Shown piece by piece: positions 26,130 through 34,756 of a stretch of 64,000 nt of DNA. Under the pieces are notes generated by a model. That model saw only the letters and a program-made list of their open reading frames with translations. It had not been told where the DNA came from and did not search any database. How positions within the stretch are numbered: position 1 is the first letter of the stretch; each line of letters opens with the position of its first letter. Origin of the DNA: Henriciella sp. (lineage in GTDB: Bacteria; Pseudomonadota; Alphaproteobacteria; Caulobacterales; Hyphomonadaceae). The stretch is taken from assembly GCA_017642885.1 (NCBI GenBank), contig JAEPOM010000012.1:35924-99923 (forward strand), written 5' to 3'. A program made the position numbers and the translations under genes.

Positions 26130-27313
26130 CCCAAAACCGCGACGGTCGTTTCCGATTGGAAGCCATTGAAATTTGTCGCCAGAGCCTGGCCGTAGGCGCC
26201 GAGGTGGCAGATTTCGATCCAGTCGCCTTCGCGCGTGTCTGCTGGCAACTGGAACGGCCCCGCCATCGTATCGAGGCTATCGCAGGTTGGACCAAAGAAT
26301 CTGAAAGATTCCACGTCAGACGAAACCTCGCCAGCGCGGTGCAAATTCACTGGATACTTCCAACCGCACTGCGCTGCGTCGAACAAAGACCCGTAAGATC
26401 CTTCGTTGAGATACAGGTCTTGGCCCTTGCGCAGCTCCACGCGCGCAAGCGTTGATCCGCCTTCGCCGCACAAGGCGCGGCCAGGCTCTCCAATGATATC
26501 AAGACCCTCAAACCCGAACATCTTCAGGCCCTTTTGAATGCGCTCGAAATAGGCCTGCATGGGCGGAGGGGTCAGGCCTGGATAGGCCACCGGGAAGCCG
26601 CCGCCGCAGTCGAGGCTGTTGATCTGGATATTCGCCGTTTCGAGCAATCCATGAACGTAGGACAAGGCGCGGATATAGTCGGCGGGGTCCATGCACTGGC
26701 TGCCGACGTGGAAACAAACGCCGAGCTTCGCAGCAACGGGTCGCGCAGCGCGTAGCAGGTCGACCGCGTCGAGATAGGCCGCGCCATACTTGCCTTCGAG
26801 TGGCATGCTCGCCGAACCACCGCTCGGCAGGGCGAGGCGCACGTGAAGGTGCAGGTCGTCAGCGTCATTCGTCTCGATCAGGATCTTGCCAAGCTCTGCC
26901 GCGCAGTCGAAGGCAAAGTGACGAACACCGGCTTCATAAGCATGACGGATCGTTCGCCGGGATTTGACCGGGTGCATCAGATAGAGCTCCGCGTCCGGAC
27001 AGGCGGTGAGCACCTGATCGATCTCGCGAATGGACGCAACGTCGAAGCCGCGCATGCCGGACGCCCAGAGCGTCTTCAGGACGGCCGGGTGCGGGTTTGC
27101 TTTGACTGCATAAATCGACTTTCCTGGAAAGCCGTTCAAGAAGGTGCGCGCTGCTGCTTCGATACGCTTCGGATAAAGCACATAGATCGCGTCATCGCCG
27201 TCATAGGATCGGATCGCATCTTCAACTGAGTTGAAAGCGGGCAATCCGAACGGGCGGTCATAGTCAGGGAGTATAGCGGGTTGCGCGAGGCGCGACGGGG
27301 CTGGATTGAACAT
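26126..27313 (-). CDS. Type III PLP-dependent ornithine (or lysine/ornithine) decarboxylase
   Basis: A 395-residue enzyme with the alanine-racemase fold that makes putrescine from ornithine, the entry to polyamine synthesis. PLP binds Lys71 in YAVKANPHP. Other family blocks are HVGSQ (202-206), CGGGFPVAYPG, GEPGRALC (about 275-282) and FFGPTCDSLD, where Cys344 is the catalytic cysteine and Asp345 contacts the amino group of the substrate. The protein matches alphaproteobacterial ornithine decarboxylases that are preceded by the speF-type RNA leader, and a structured 5' region with a small ORF lies directly upstream here. Some relatives also take lysine, so specificity remains open. The stop codon overlaps that of recJ. 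Confidence 0.92.
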   Translation of the reverse strand: MFNPAPSRLAQPAILPDYDRPFGLPAFNSVEDAIRSYDGDDAIYVLYPKRIEAAARTFLNGFPGKSIYAVKANPHPAVLKTLWASGMRGFDVASIREIDQVLTACPDAELYLMHPVKSRRTIRHAYEAGVRHFAFDCAAELGKILIETNDADDLHLHVRLALPSGGSASMPLEGKYGAAYLDAVDLLRAARPVAAKLGVCFHVGSQCMDPADYIRALSYVHGLLETANIQINSLDCGGGFPVAYPGLTPPPMQAYFERIQKGLKMFGFEGLDIIGEPGRALCGEGGSTLARVELRKGQDLYLNEGSYGSLFDAAQCGWKYPVNLHRAGEVSSDVESFRFFGPTCDSLDTMAGPFQLPADTREGDWIEICHLGAYGQALATNFNGFQSETTVAVLG

Positions 27314-27573
27314 TGGCTAAAAGGTCCGAATTGCGAACGCCGGAAACGCTCGAAAGGGTCAGGGTCAGATACGGCCTTAAATGGCGTATCCGGCTCAGTC
27401 GGATTTGGCGGGCAAGTGGCCCGCTACGCCCTTATAAGTTCAGCCACGGCAGCCATGTAGTCGGCGTCCTTGGCGAAGGTCCTGTGCACGGTGGTCGTAT
27501 CAAACGCAACGTCTATGCGCTTGATGGGACGGATGGGGATAGGTGGGCGCGCGCCCGTCAGGGGATGAGTCAT
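27314..27573 (-). promoter_or_regulatory. Candidate structured leader of the ornithine decarboxylase gene (speF-type)
   Basis: Between the small ORF and the decarboxylase start, the minus-strand transcript can form two hairpins. One at 27408-27424 has perfect six-base arms GCGGGC and GCCCGC and begins at the stop codon of the small ORF. The other at 27368-27390 pairs GATAC with GTATC and GCC with GGC around one bulged G. A conserved RNA element called speF was described upstream of ornithine decarboxylase genes in alphaproteobacteria, so a regulatory leader is expected exactly here. I have not matched this sequence to the published consensus. The 446-base stretch up to rne holds nothing else I can identify. 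Confidence 0.5.
27424..27573 (-). CDS. Small ORF (49 residues) in the ornithine decarboxylase leader
   Basis: An ATG at 27573 with GAGGA seven bases upstream opens a 49-codon frame starting MTHPLTGARPPIPIRPIKR and ending AAVAELIRA. It has no membrane segment or cysteine; the first half is rich in proline and basic residues. Its stop codon is the first base-paired part of a hairpin, and the decarboxylase starts 110 bases later. Two readings are possible: a leader peptide that couples ribosome stalling to ornithine or polyamine level, as SpeFL does in enterobacteria, or a small independent protein. The good ribosome-binding site supports translation; the function is inference only. Confidence 0.45.
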   Translation of the reverse strand: MTHPLTGARPPIPIRPIKRIDVAFDTTTVHRTFAKDADYMAAVAELIRA

Positions 27574-27759
27574 CCAAGTATCCTCGCAAAGCAAGATCGG
27601 CCTGATACCGACATTGAAAGTGAAGACAGTTGGGCTCCCCCGTACTGACAACTGGTACGCAGTTCGTCGTGGTTCGCTTACTTGTCAGCGGCGCACATAT
27701 GATTTCCACAGCCTGGGGTCAAGGAAAATCCTGAGCCCAAGCTGCGGAGATTGTTCAAA

Positions 27760-30351
27760 CTATCGAGACCACCAGCCGCGTTTTTTCTTTTTCGGCTTGG
27801 TTGTGGTTTCCAGAACGGGTTCGGTCGTTTCGCGCGGGGCAGGCTTAGCAGCGCGTGCCGGTTCTGGTTCTGGCGCAGGCTCAGGAGCTGTTTCGGGCTC
27901 TGGTGCCTTATCGGTTTCAGCCGCCGCTTCGGGCTCAGGTTCAGCCGCAGGCGCAGGCTCGGGATCGAGTGCTTTGATCGGTTCAGCTTCGGTCGGAGCG
28001 TCGCCTGACTCGGACGCGTCTGCTTCAGGTTCTGCAGAGGAAGGTTCGGTTGCTTCCGCCGTTGCTTCCGTTTTGCTCTCGCCGTCTTCGCCGCGCCGTT
28101 TGCGACGACGACGTCGGCGGCGCTTCTTACCTTCTCTTGGCTCTTCGTCTGACACAGAGTCCTGCGTTGAAGGCTCTTTAGCTTCGCTCTCGTTTCCGCC
28201 AGTCCGCGCCGCTTCCGGCATTGCGACTGGCTTGGCGTCGAGCCCGCCTTCGCTGGCTTCTGGTAGCTCATCCGGTTCATCGCCCAAGAGGTTGGAGATG
28301 GACATGGCTAGTCCGTCCAACAGTGCACCGCCATCTGCGGGTGGGGCACCTGGATCAAGCACTTCGCCATCCTTACGGCGGCGGCGGCCACCCCGACGGC
28401 CGCGGCGGCGGCGCTTCTTGTTACGGTCGCCTGTATCCTCACCGTCCTCTTCCGAGGAGACGGCTTCGACTTCATCCTCGTCCTCATCTTCTTCGGCGTC
28501 TGGCAGCAGATGGTCGTCTGAATCACCTTCAAGGAATTCGTCGCGGTTGAACTTTTTGCGTCTCCGGCGATTGCTTGATGCTTTGTCGGCGTCGAGCTCG
28601 AAATCGCCTGGGATCATCGCGCCGGATGATTTGATGGCAATCGTGAAGCCTGCTTCTTCCTCTATTGCGGAGATCGAATCCCGCTTCGAGTTGAGCAGAT
28701 AGAGCGCCACATCGGTCGGTGCCGTAACCGTCATGCCGCGCAGACCGCCGCCTGCCGCGCGTGCTTCAATAGCGCGGAGCAATTGAAGAGCTGCAGACGA
28801 CGTTGATCGGCGGCGGCCGGTGCCATCGCACGACTCACACTTGGCAGATGTCGCTTGCAGCACACCTGCGCGGCGACGTTGCCGTGAAATTTCCATGAGG
28901 CCGAATTGCGAGATGCGATTGTTCTGGACCCGCGCGCGATCGAGTTTCAGCGCCTCTTTCATCTTCTTCTCAACCGCACGGTTGTTCTTGTTCTCGTCCA
29001 TATCGATGAAATCGATAACGACGAGGCCTGCCAGGTCGCGCAGACGCATCTGTCGGCAGGCTTCTTCAGCTGCTTCGAGATTGGTGTGCAGGGCGGTTTG
29101 TTCGATATTGCGTTCACGGGTCGATTTGCCCGAGTTCACATCAATCGCGACGAGTGCTTCAGTCTGATTGATCACCAGATAGCCGCCGGATTTCATCTGG
29201 ACGACCGGTGAGAAGATCGAATCGAGCTGGTCTTCCACGCCTTCTTTGACGAAGAGCGGAGCTTGCGCCGTCCAGCGTTTCACCTTCTTGGCCTGGGTCG
29301 GCATCAATGTCTTGGCGAGATCTTTGGCTTCGCGATAGGCGCGGTCTCCCTGGACGACGACTTCGGCGATCTCGCGATCGAACATATCTCGCATGGCGCG
29401 GTGAACGAGACCGCCTTCTTCGTGGATCCGAGCAGGTGCAACCGACTCCAGAGTCTTGGAACGAATATTCGACCAGAGCTTCTGGAGGTAATCGTAATCG
29501 CGGCGGATTTCCGACTTGGTGCGTTTGGCGCCAGCAGTCCGGACGATCAGACCCATACCCTTTGGTACTTGCAGGCCGTCCATGATGGTTTTTAGGCGCT
29601 TGCGGTCATTGCCGCTCGGGATCTTGCGGGAAATGCCACCGCCACGCGGTGTATTTGGCATGAGAACCGAGTAGCGACCCGCTAGTGACAGGTAGGTTGT
29701 CAGAGCCGCGCCCTTATTGCCACGCTCTTCCTTGACCACCTGGACCAGAAGCACTTGGCGGCGGCGGATAACTTCCTGAATCTTGTAGCGTCGTGTGATT
29801 GAAGAGCCGCGCGACTTGCGAGGACTACGACGGCGCCGGGCAGGTTTTGCCTCGGCTTTCTTTTCGGTGTCGTCCGAGCTTTCGTCGTCCTTGTCTTCGC
29901 CAGCGTCCGCTTCCGCATCAGCACTTTCGGCTTCTTCGTCATCGTTGTCCGCATCGGTTGATGCTTCGTCTGCGTCGTCGTCGCCATCGTCCTGGTCAGA
30001 CTCTGCGTCGATTTCGTCGTCGACATCATCCTCATCAGGATCTTCATCTGCCGCAGCTTCAGCTTCACGTGCTGCTTCTTCCAGCAGGGCTTCGCGGTCA
30101 GCTTGCGGGAGCTGGTAATAGTCAGGATGGATTTCGCTAAACGCGAGGAAACCGTGGCGATTTCCGCCATACTCGACGAAGCAGGCTTGAAGGCTTGGTT
30201 CTACTCGCGTCACTTTCGCGAGATAGATGTTGCCTCTTAATTGTTCGCTTCCGGTTGTTTCAAAGTCAAAGTCCTCGACACGACCATTGTTGACGAGGGC
30301 GACACGGGTCTCTTCCTGGTGGACCGCGTCGATCAGCATAAGTTTGCTCAT
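27760..30351 (-). CDS. rne: Ribonuclease E
   Basis: An 863-residue endoribonuclease and degradosome scaffold. The N-terminal catalytic half has an S1 RNA-binding domain (about 35-230) interrupted at residues 82-185 by a very acidic Asp/Glu/Ala insert, as is usual for alphaproteobacteria. The catalytic aspartates are Asp404 (VAIDVNSGKS) and Asp447 (VVIDFIDM), and the zinc-link cysteines are in CESCDGTG (505 and 508). The C-terminal half is disordered, alternating arginine-rich and acidic/Pro-rich stretches, and ends KKKRGWWSR. In Caulobacter an equivalent GWW tail binds polynucleotide phosphorylase. The low-complexity tail explains a long serine-rich frame on the opposite strand. Confidence 0.95.
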   Translation of the reverse strand: MSKLMLIDAVHQEETRVALVNNGRVEDFDFETTGSEQLRGNIYLAKVTRVEPSLQACFVEYGGNRHGFLAFSEIHPDYYQLPQADREALLEEAAREAEAAADEDPDEDDVDDEIDAESDQDDGDDDADEASTDADNDDEEAESADAEADAGEDKDDESSDDTEKKAEAKPARRRRSPRKSRGSSITRRYKIQEVIRRRQVLLVQVVKEERGNKGAALTTYLSLAGRYSVLMPNTPRGGGISRKIPSGNDRKRLKTIMDGLQVPKGMGLIVRTAGAKRTKSEIRRDYDYLQKLWSNIRSKTLESVAPARIHEEGGLVHRAMRDMFDREIAEVVVQGDRAYREAKDLAKTLMPTQAKKVKRWTAQAPLFVKEGVEDQLDSIFSPVVQMKSGGYLVINQTEALVAIDVNSGKSTRERNIEQTALHTNLEAAEEACRQMRLRDLAGLVVIDFIDMDENKNNRAVEKKMKEALKLDRARVQNNRISQFGLMEISRQRRRAGVLQATSAKCESCDGTGRRRSTSSAALQLLRAIEARAAGGGLRGMTVTAPTDVALYLLNSKRDSISAIEEEAGFTIAIKSSGAMIPGDFELDADKASSNRRRRKKFNRDEFLEGDSDDHLLPDAEEDEDEDEVEAVSSEEDGEDTGDRNKKRRRRGRRGGRRRRKDGEVLDPGAPPADGGALLDGLAMSISNLLGDEPDELPEASEGGLDAKPVAMPEAARTGGNESEAKEPSTQDSVSDEEPREGKKRRRRRRRKRRGEDGESKTEATAEATEPSSAEPEADASESGDAPTEAEPIKALDPEPAPAAEPEPEAAAETDKAPEPETAPEPAPEPEPARAAKPAPRETTEPVLETTTKPKKKKRGWWSR

Positions 30352-30768
30352 TGTAAACTGCCTTGCAGTCTGGCGGCGCTAAAGCCCACAATCGGTGTGA
30401 GCGATGGCGAAACGCGCCAGTGAATGTGTTGTTAGGGACAGGCAGTCCACTGGCCCGGCCTGCTCTTTCAATAGAGCGGCTCTCGGTCTTAGTTGTGGCG
30501 GCCTGTAAGCTCATTTTATCCGTTCCGGTCTCGGCGATAGTGCAGGGGATTAGGCCTGTTCACCCGCCTTTCGGGGATTCTGTTCGGGCCCCAGATAGGG
30601 CTGACCTCTACATGCCCCTTCTGAACTTGAATTAAAAGGGCAAAAATGCGGGAGCGCGGATGAATATTTCCTGCACGCCGATAAATCTGTGATTAAGACT
30701 GGATAGAATAAACCGGGTCATTGAGATAAGAACGCACCGGGGTGGTGCCGTTAGAGCGACTACGATTG
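30352..30768. other. Intergenic region with divergent promoters of rne and the amidase gene
   Basis: This 417-base gap separates the divergent rne and amidase genes. An AAGG sequence nine bases before the rne ATG is the probable ribosome-binding site. RNase E leaders often carry structures cut by the enzyme itself, and the length would allow this, but I see no hairpin clear enough to report. Open frames in the region have no coding character that I can support. Confidence 0.4.
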
Positions 30769-32022
30769 ATGCATTCCGTGAAAGTCATTTGTCTGTTTTT
30801 TGTGTCGGCCTGGCTCGCGGCGACCGGGGCAGCGCAGGTGCAATCCATCGGGATTGCCGGCGACGGCGAGTTCACGCGAATCACTATCACGTCTGAAAAC
30901 GCCATCCGTCCGGATATTTTCCTTCGCGAGACCGTCGACGGAATGGTCATCGAAATGGTGCCAGACGTCTTCGAACTCTCTGCGCAGCCATTTTACTCCG
31001 AACCGACAGGCGGGATCTACGCCTACACGCTAGACAAGGACCGGGTCGTGTTCGAGCTCGACCGACCAATGATGGTCATGCGCGAAATCGACTTGCCACC
31101 ATCGGGATCGGAGCGATTGTATCGTTTCATTCTTGATCTCAGCGGTGTTTCCGAGGCGCGTTTTCGAAACGCTGCTCGCCGCGACGAAACCCGGTTTGCT
31201 CGATTTGAGGCCGCGCGCGCCGCTTCCCCCGAAACACCGGCCTCGGTTGAAGTCGCAGATGTCGTACCTGGCGTTCGTCCGGACGCACCCTCCTCGAAAC
31301 CCGTTAGTATTGGGGCATTGATGCAAATGGCGGCGCGACAGAGACGTGTCATCGTGATCGATCCGGGCCATGGTGGGCGCGATCCGGGTGCGCTTGCCAT
31401 CGTTGGCGGAAAAGAAAGCGATATAGTCCTGAAAACATCGCTGAAATTGAAACAGATGATCGAGCAAGATCCACGCTACGTGGTGAGGCTCACGCGAGAG
31501 ACAGACATTTATGTCGAGCACGAGGACCGCGTCGCCATGGCGCGAAACTGGGGGGCAGATCTATTCATTTCAGTCCACGCCGATGCCGCTGGCGCTCCGA
31601 CAGTTTCTGGTGCGTCCGTCTATACAATCTCCACACGCGGAGAAGCGCGCATCGAAGGGACCGCCAAAAAGTTCGGTTGGGAGCTTCCGATCGAGGACGG
31701 CACGTCCGTGGCTGTTTCGAATATTCTGCAAGACCTGACACTTCGTGAAACCAAGTCCAACTCCTCGATATTTGCGGAGTTTCTGGTTCCGGAGCTGGGC
31801 AAAGCTGGCCCGCTTGTGCGGAATTCTCACCGTCAGGGGAACTTGTTTGTGCTGCTCGCGCCTGATGTGCCGGCGGTGCTGGTCGAGATTGGGTTCCTGA
31901 CCAATCGCAACGATGCGAGGCGTCTGAAATCGGAGCGCGGTCGGCGTAAGTCGGCTGAAGCGATCAAACGCGCCATTGATGCCTATTTCGACCGCCAGGA
32001 TTTAATCTTGGCAACGAACTGA
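30769..32022 (+). CDS. amiC: N-acetylmuramoyl-L-alanine amidase with AMIN domain (AmiC-like)
   Basis: A 417-residue periplasmic amidase that cuts the stem peptide from peptidoglycan, used to split the septum. A signal peptide (about 1-24, ending TGAA) is followed by an AMIN targeting domain (about 28-130) and a linker. The Amidase_3 domain (about 190-405) carries zinc ligands in VIDPGHGGRDPGA, in KESDIVL and in SVHADA, with the catalytic glutamate in VEIGFLTN. A helix that blocks the active site in autoinhibited amidases may be present before SVHADA but I cannot confirm it. Start at ATG 30769; a GTG nine codons earlier would add residues before the signal. PBP1A follows in the same direction, so the two probably act together. 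Confidence 0.92.
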   Translation: MHSVKVICLFFVSAWLAATGAAQVQSIGIAGDGEFTRITITSENAIRPDIFLRETVDGMVIEMVPDVFELSAQPFYSEPTGGIYAYTLDKDRVVFELDRPMMVMREIDLPPSGSERLYRFILDLSGVSEARFRNAARRDETRFARFEAARAASPETPASVEVADVVPGVRPDAPSSKPVSIGALMQMAARQRRVIVIDPGHGGRDPGALAIVGGKESDIVLKTSLKLKQMIEQDPRYVVRLTRETDIYVEHEDRVAMARNWGADLFISVHADAAGAPTVSGASVYTISTRGEARIEGTAKKFGWELPIEDGTSVAVSNILQDLTLRETKSNSSIFAEFLVPELGKAGPLVRNSHRQGNLFVLLAPDVPAVLVEIGFLTNRNDARRLKSERGRRKSAEAIKRAIDAYFDRQDLILATN

Positions 32023-32113
32023 ACGTACGCCTTTTCGGCGGTGCAGAAGCGCCTTAGTCTTGCCCAGTTGGCGTGTGATTCACCGCGCTGAAGAATTATG
32101 AGGTCCTAGTCGC

Positions 32114-34702
32114 ATGTGGGCAGCCATAAAACAGCGTGTATTCACCTGGAAATTCCTGCTTTGGACGGTGCTCGCAGGCATAACGGTCGGCGTGCTCGCC
32201 ATCATCGCATTCTTTATCTGGATGGCAGCGCTCGGCCGGACCGTGCCCTCGGTGGAGAAGCTCTCGGAGTACAATCCGCCAGTGACGTCGCGTGTCCACG
32301 CTGGCGACGGGACGCTCATTTACGAATTTGCCGACGAACACCGGGTTTTCATTCCCTACGAGGCCATCCCAGAGCACGTGATCCATGCGTTCGTGTCGGC
32401 TGAAGACAAAAACTTCTTCACGCACGGCGGGATTGATTATCTCGGAATGACGCGCGGGGTCGTCAACACAGTGAAGAACAAGATCACTGGTGCGGGCGGC
32501 ATGCAGGGCGGCTCGACCATTACCCAGCAAGTCGCCAAGAACATGCTGCTCACCCGTGACCAGACCGTGGTGCGCAAGGCCAAAGAAGCTATCGTCGCGC
32601 AGCGCATGGAGAAAGCGTTCTCCAAGGAACACATTATCGAGCTGTATTTGAACGAAATTTATCTCGGCGGCCGGTCTTACGGAGTTGGGTCTGCGGCGCT
32701 GAATTATTTCAATAAATCGCTACCAGAGCTGGACTTGTCCGAGGCTGCTGTTCTCGCATCGCTGCCGAAATTCCCAGGGCGTGTGAACCCGTACACCAAT
32801 CCGGAGCGCGTGCTGCAAAGACGCAATTACGTGCTCAACCGCATGGTCGATGATGGCTACATCACGCAAGAACAGGCCGACGAGGCCAAATCGAAGCCGT
32901 TGAATACGACCAAGCGCCTTTACGGTCCCGAATACGCAGCCGCGACTTACTTCGTTCAGGAGCTGCGGAAACAGTTGATCGACCTCTACGGTGAGGAAGA
33001 ACTCGAACAGGGTGGTCTGTCCATTCGGACAACGATCGATACAAAGCTGCAACTTGCGGCTCAAGAGGCGCTCCAGGTCGGCTTGGAGACCTACGATCGT
33101 CGACATGATTATCGCGGACCTATGCAGTCTCTCGATTTGTCTTCGGATGAATTGCTGGAACAGCTCAGCGACGTCACCCGCCCCGGCGGATACGGCACGT
33201 GGGAGCGCGCTCTGATCACCCGGATCAGCGATAGTGGCGCGACGCTCCTATTGGATGATGGCGCCGAAACCACCATTCCGGCTGAAGATGTTGAATGGTC
33301 ACAGACCTTTGTGCGCTCAAACGGCCAGACAGGTCTGCGCGCTGGAGATGTTATATTGGCTGAGGTTAGCCGCCAGGCGCTCAGCGTGGAGGAAAGCACG
33401 CCCACCCGCGAAGGCACGAGCGACGGAGCAGACGAACAGCTTGCACCAGTTGAACCAATCATGGTTCCGGTCGGCCCGGCAATCCTGAAACAGGTTCCTG
33501 ATCTTGAAGGTGCAATAGTCGCGCTAGATCCGCACACCGGGCGGGTGCTCGCAATGATGGGCGGATATTCCTTCTTCAAAAGCCCATTCAATCGGGTCAC
33601 CCAGGCGCAGCGCCAGCCAGGGTCTTCGTTTAAGCCATTCGTCTACGGCGCCGCACTTGAGCAAGGATACACGCCCTCGGTTAGAATTCTCGACTCGCCT
33701 TACGTTTATTATGACGAGAACACCGACGAAATCTGGAAACCTGAAAACTATGCCGAAGGGCGGAGCTATGGCGAAGTCACCATGCGTGTGGCTCTTGAAA
33801 AGTCATACAATCAGGTGACCGCTCGGGTTGCGACCGATATCGGGATGGAAGCTGTTTCGGAATTTGCCGAACGATTCGGGATTTATGACCGCTTGCCGCC
33901 TTATCCGGCGATGTCACTGGGATCTGGTGAAACGTCTCCTTGGCGCATGTCGAAGGCATATGCTGCACTCGTGAATGGCGGCAAGGAGGTGACGCCGACC
34001 TTGCTGGACCGTGTGCAGGATCGCCGCGGTGCTACTTTGTTCAAGCATGACCAGCGCGCGTGTGAGACCTGCGTGGCCGAGGCCTGGGATGGGTCCCGCC
34101 CTCCAACGCTTCCGGACGATCGCAAACAGCTCGTTGATCCGATCATCGCCTACCAACTGGTGCATATGCTGGAAGGGGTTGTTGAGCGCGGTACAGGACG
34201 TCGGGCGCGCCGCGTTGGCAAACCGCTCGCGGGGAAAACCGGTACGACCAATGATTATGTTGATGCGCTATTCTTCGGCTTCTCGCCGGATCTTGTTGTC
34301 GGCATCTGGACCGGGTTTGATACGCCGCGCACTCTCGGCGAGGGCGAAGGCGGTGGTTCCGTGGCTGGGGTCATATTCACCGAGTTTATGGAGCGGGCGT
34401 TGGCGGATGAGCCTGCGCTCCCATTCCGCATTCCGCCCGGGGTTCGACTGGTTTCAGTGGATGCGCAAACTGGCGGTATGCCGACCTTCTCGAGCGAGGA
34501 AATTATCCTGGAAGCCTTCCGGCCTGGCACCGAGCCTGGCATGGCGTTCAGCGAGAATACAAACAATCTCAGCCTGTCCGGCATCGGCGACGGTTCGATC
34601 TTCGGACAAGGTACTCCGGTAGAGCCGCAGATCGACCCCGAGACTGGCGAAGTCATTGAGTCGGATGTCATTCAGACGGATATCGAAGACGAGGTTTATT
34701 GA
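32114..34702 (+). CDS. mrcA: Penicillin-binding protein 1A
   Basis: An 862-residue bifunctional peptidoglycan synthase. A single membrane anchor lies at about 14-38. The glycosyltransferase family 51 domain (about 60-240) shows AEDKNFFTHGGIDY with the catalytic glutamate, GGSTITQQVAKNMLL and the RKAKE/YLNEIYLG motifs. An OB-like insert is followed by the transpeptidase domain with PGSSFKPF (active serine), SYN and GKTGTTNDY motifs. The C-terminal tail after about 790 is acidic and probably disordered. It lies 91 bases after the amidase gene and 54 before prfB. Length and domain order match class A PBP1A, giving glycan polymerisation and cross-linking. Confidence 0.95.
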   Translation: MWAAIKQRVFTWKFLLWTVLAGITVGVLAIIAFFIWMAALGRTVPSVEKLSEYNPPVTSRVHAGDGTLIYEFADEHRVFIPYEAIPEHVIHAFVSAEDKNFFTHGGIDYLGMTRGVVNTVKNKITGAGGMQGGSTITQQVAKNMLLTRDQTVVRKAKEAIVAQRMEKAFSKEHIIELYLNEIYLGGRSYGVGSAALNYFNKSLPELDLSEAAVLASLPKFPGRVNPYTNPERVLQRRNYVLNRMVDDGYITQEQADEAKSKPLNTTKRLYGPEYAAATYFVQELRKQLIDLYGEEELEQGGLSIRTTIDTKLQLAAQEALQVGLETYDRRHDYRGPMQSLDLSSDELLEQLSDVTRPGGYGTWERALITRISDSGATLLLDDGAETTIPAEDVEWSQTFVRSNGQTGLRAGDVILAEVSRQALSVEESTPTREGTSDGADEQLAPVEPIMVPVGPAILKQVPDLEGAIVALDPHTGRVLAMMGGYSFFKSPFNRVTQAQRQPGSSFKPFVYGAALEQGYTPSVRILDSPYVYYDENTDEIWKPENYAEGRSYGEVTMRVALEKSYNQVTARVATDIGMEAVSEFAERFGIYDRLPPYPAMSLGSGETSPWRMSKAYAALVNGGKEVTPTLLDRVQDRRGATLFKHDQRACETCVAEAWDGSRPPTLPDDRKQLVDPIIAYQLVHMLEGVVERGTGRRARRVGKPLAGKTGTTNDYVDALFFGFSPDLVVGIWTGFDTPRTLGEGEGGGSVAGVIFTEFMERALADEPALPFRIPPGVRLVSVDAQTGGMPTFSSEEIILEAFRPGTEPGMAFSENTNNLSLSGIGDGSIFGQGTPVEPQIDPETGEVIESDVIQTDIEDEVY

Positions 34703-34756
34703 CCTGAACGTGAAACGCCTCCATTTCCAGCGATCACATGAGTTTCAGGAACCAGA

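Noticed and set aside
27614..28702. 362-codon serine-rich open frame opposite rne
   Set aside because: It is the mirror of the low-complexity acidic and arginine-rich C-terminus of RNase E; such repetitive DNA lacks stops in several frames.
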